Positions 6,305-7,592 of a stretch of DNA of 7,592 nt are shown piece by piece. The notes under the pieces were generated by a model. It made no database searches. It was not told the origin of the DNA and was given only the letters and a program-made list of their open reading frames with translations. Where the stretch lies: NCBI GenBank assembly GCA_045612485.1, contig JAZKZE010000171.1, forward strand, positions 1 to 7,592. The letters are read 5' to 3'. How positions within the stretch are numbered: the stretch's first letter is position 1; the number at the start of each line of letters is the position of its first letter. The translations under genes were made by a program, and so were the position numbers. The DNA is from RGIG5327 sp045612485 (GTDB lineage Bacteria; Verrucomicrobiota; Lentisphaeria; Victivallales; UBA1829).

Positions 6305-7108
6305 ATGAATACACAGAAGATCACATTTATCGGAGCCGGGAAAATGGCAACTGCCATTGCTTCCGGTCTTGTAAAAAAGGGCATGACAAAAGAAAACATC
6401 TTTGCTTTTGATGTTTCAGAAGAAGCCGCAAAAAGATTTGAAGAAGCTACAAAAGTCCAGTGCGTAAAAGATCTGAAAGAAGCATTGAAAGAAAGTGACA
6501 TTGTCCTTCTTGCCGTCAAACCCCAATATGCAAAGGAAGCTCTTGCCGGAATACAGGCTCTCATAAAAGAAAAACTCCTTCTTTCCATCTGTGCCGGGTT
6601 GAGTATTGATACCCTGAAAGAATATTCCTCCTGTACCCGTATCGTAAGGGTCATGCCCAACACCCCTGCCCTCGTGGGGGAAGGCATGAGCGGTTACGCT
6701 TTTTCAGAAAATATTCTTGCTGAAGACAGAAAAACAGCTGAAAATATTCTTTCTGCCATCGGTATCAGCCGGGAATTTCCGGAAAAACTTCTGGATGCAG
6801 TCACAGGTTTAAGCGGAAGCGGTCCCGCCTATGTGATCGAGTTTATCATGGCACTTACCGATGGGGGTGTCTATGCCGGACTTCCCAGAGATGCCGCCTA
6901 CAAAATGGCTCTCCAGACCGTAGCCGGAACAGCGGCAATGCTGAAAAATTCTGCGGATCATCCGGCAGTATTGCGGGACGCAGTCATCTCCCCCGGCGGC
7001 ACTACCGCCAGAGGAGTGGCAGCACTGGATGCCCATGCCTTCCGGAAAACAGTGATGGATGCAGTCATTGCCGCAACAGAACGTTCCGCTGAATTGAATA
7101 AAAAATAA
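6305..7108 (+). CDS. proC: Pyrroline-5-carboxylate reductase
   Basis: This enzyme reduces 1-pyrroline-5-carboxylate to L-proline with NAD(P)H, the last step of proline synthesis, in the cytosol. It has 267 residues, the normal length. The N-terminal Rossmann motif is FIGAGKMA (8-15), followed by AVKPQ (70-74), RVMPNTPALVGEGMSGYA (115-132), GLSGSGPAYV (168-177) at the dimer/active-site helix, and the C-terminal signature RDAVISPGGTTARGVAALD (224-242). The ATG at 6305 is chosen because AGGA (6295-6298) sits six bases upstream and the motif spacing fits. An in-frame TTG at 6278 has no such support. The 42-base gap after the nucleotidase gene shows no terminator, so the two are likely one transcript, ending at the hairpin 16 bases after the stop. 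Confidence 0.97.
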   Translation: MNTQKITFIGAGKMATAIASGLVKKGMTKENIFAFDVSEEAAKRFEEATKVQCVKDLKEALKESDIVLLAVKPQYAKEALAGIQALIKEKLLLSICAGLSIDTLKEYSSCTRIVRVMPNTPALVGEGMSGYAFSENILAEDRKTAENILSAIGISREFPEKLLDAVTGLSGSGPAYVIEFIMALTDGGVYAGLPRDAAYKMALQTVAGTAAMLKNSADHPAVLRDAVISPGGTTARGVAALDAHAFRKTVMDAVIAATERSAELNKK

Positions 7109-7123
7109 GCCGTTTATTATTAC

Positions 7124-7158
7124 AACACGCCTTTCCGGAAACAGAAGGCGTGTTTTTT
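7124..7158 (+). terminator. Intrinsic terminator after proC
   Basis: AACACGCCTT (7124-7133) pairs perfectly with AAGGCGTGTT (7145-7154) around an 11-base loop, followed by a run of six T (7153-7158). The loop region carries the palindrome TTCCGGAA (7133-7140). On the minus strand there is no T-run, so it acts on plus-strand transcripts only. Confidence 0.93.
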
Positions 7159-7173
7159 ATATTCCTTGCGTTT

Positions 7174-7211
7174 AAAAACAAAAAACCTGTCCATGTGTAA
7201 CACAGACAGGT
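7174..7211 (-). terminator. Intrinsic terminator after rpsO
   Basis: On the minus strand, ACCTGTC (7211-7205) pairs with GACAGGT (7191-7185), extended by an inner TGTG/CACA stem with a three-base loop and a two-base bulge. A T-rich tract with one interruption follows (7184-7174). It lies 29 bases beyond the rpsO stop. With the proC terminator it insulates these convergent units within the 131-base gap. Confidence 0.92.
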
Positions 7212-7239
7212 CAAATGCAAATCCAAAATGGGGCAAAAC

Positions 7240-7515
7240 TTACTTTGCGATAACCCCGCGGATGCCGAACTTTTCAGCGATCTCAAGATATTTTGCATGA
7301 TTTTCTTTTGCAAGATACTTGAGCAGACGCTTACGGCGGCTGACAAGAGCCATCAGACCGTGACGGGTGCTGTTGTCATGTTTGTTTGCACGCATGTGCT
7401 CGGTGAGTTCCGCAATCCGTTCGGAAAGCAGAGCGATCTGAACTTCCGGAGAACCGGTATCGCCATCTTTACGGGCGAAATTTTTTACGATTTCAGTTTT
7501 TTTTGCTTTTTCCAT
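7240..7515 (-). CDS. rpsO: 30S ribosomal protein S15
   Basis: This is a primary 16S rRNA-binding protein of the small-subunit platform. It has 91 residues, close to the usual 88-89. Family signatures are FARKDGDTGSPEVQIALLSER (the segment at 13-33), LTEHMRANKHDNSTRHGL (37-54) with the conserved His-Asp helix-loop, and VSRRKRLLKYL (58-68). The ATG at 7515 is preceded by AGGGA (7529-7525) with a nine-base gap. It stands alone here: pnp, often its downstream partner, is not next to it, since a strong terminator and the convergent proC follow. The leader looks too short for an elaborate S15 autoregulatory fold. Confidence 0.98.
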   Translation of the reverse strand: MEKAKKTEIVKNFARKDGDTGSPEVQIALLSERIAELTEHMRANKHDNSTRHGLMALVSRRKRLLKYLAKENHAKYLEIAEKFGIRGVIAK

Positions 7516-7547
7516 TTTTATATTTCCCTAAGTTTTTAAGCGAAGAC

Positions 7548-7582
7548 TATATATAATTTACCCTGCTTTTTCTTTTTTGCAA
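7548..7582 (-). promoter_or_regulatory. Possible rpsO promoter
   Basis: On the minus strand, TTGCAA (7582-7577) lies upstream of an AT-rich block that includes TAAATT (7560-7555, 16-base spacer) and TATATA (7553-7548). Neither pairing is a strong consensus and the window ends ten bases further on, so this is only a candidate. The rest of the region upstream of rpsO shows no other feature. Confidence 0.3.
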
Positions 7583-7592
7583 GAAATAATTG

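Overview
The window is a 7.6 kb stretch of bacterial chromosome with no mobile element, CRISPR array, tRNA or rRNA that I can see. Base composition is moderate (I estimate somewhat under 50% GC, not computed). Ribosome binding sites are of the AGGA/AGGGA type and the gene set is mostly housekeeping. A SEDS polymerase with a penicillin-binding-protein-like partner shows a peptidoglycan-making bacterium. I cannot fix the lineage. The divergent SEDS protein and truncated partner do not look like the standard proteobacterial or Firmicutes versions.

Layout. (1) 2-2871, plus strand: the 3' end of a class I/II aminotransferase, an M20 metallo-amidohydrolase 24 bases later, and, after an 86-base gap holding a hairpin, a cytosolic serine hydrolase of the beta-lactamase/esterase fold. 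(2) 2857-5103, minus strand: three genes read in the order small bitopic membrane protein, PBP-type pedestal (dimerisation) domain without a transpeptidase domain, SEDS (RodA/FtsW) polymerase. Their junctions overlap (ATGA, then 14 bp), so they look translationally coupled. The last gene meets the serine hydrolase gene tail to tail with a 15 bp overlap. (3) 5104-5323: a divergent intergenic region with a good promoter for the plus-strand genes, a dyad over that promoter's start region, and a weaker candidate promoter for the cell-wall cassette. (4) 5324-7108, plus strand: a cN-I type 5'-nucleotidase followed by proC, closed by a strong intrinsic terminator. (5) 7174-7515, minus strand: rpsO (ribosomal protein S15) with its own intrinsic terminator.

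The item most worth attention is the minus-strand cassette. Its middle gene ends at the point where a class B PBP would start its transpeptidase domain. The next gene starts inside its last codons, so no catalytic domain can follow. The SEDS protein keeps its key motifs. The cassette therefore reads as a glycan polymerase paired with an activator-only pedestal subunit instead of a full class B PBP. A second pattern is the strong excess of the hexamer TTCCGG on both strands, in several codon frames and inside intergenic hairpins. This resembles uptake-sequence-like or other genome-wide motif enrichment.
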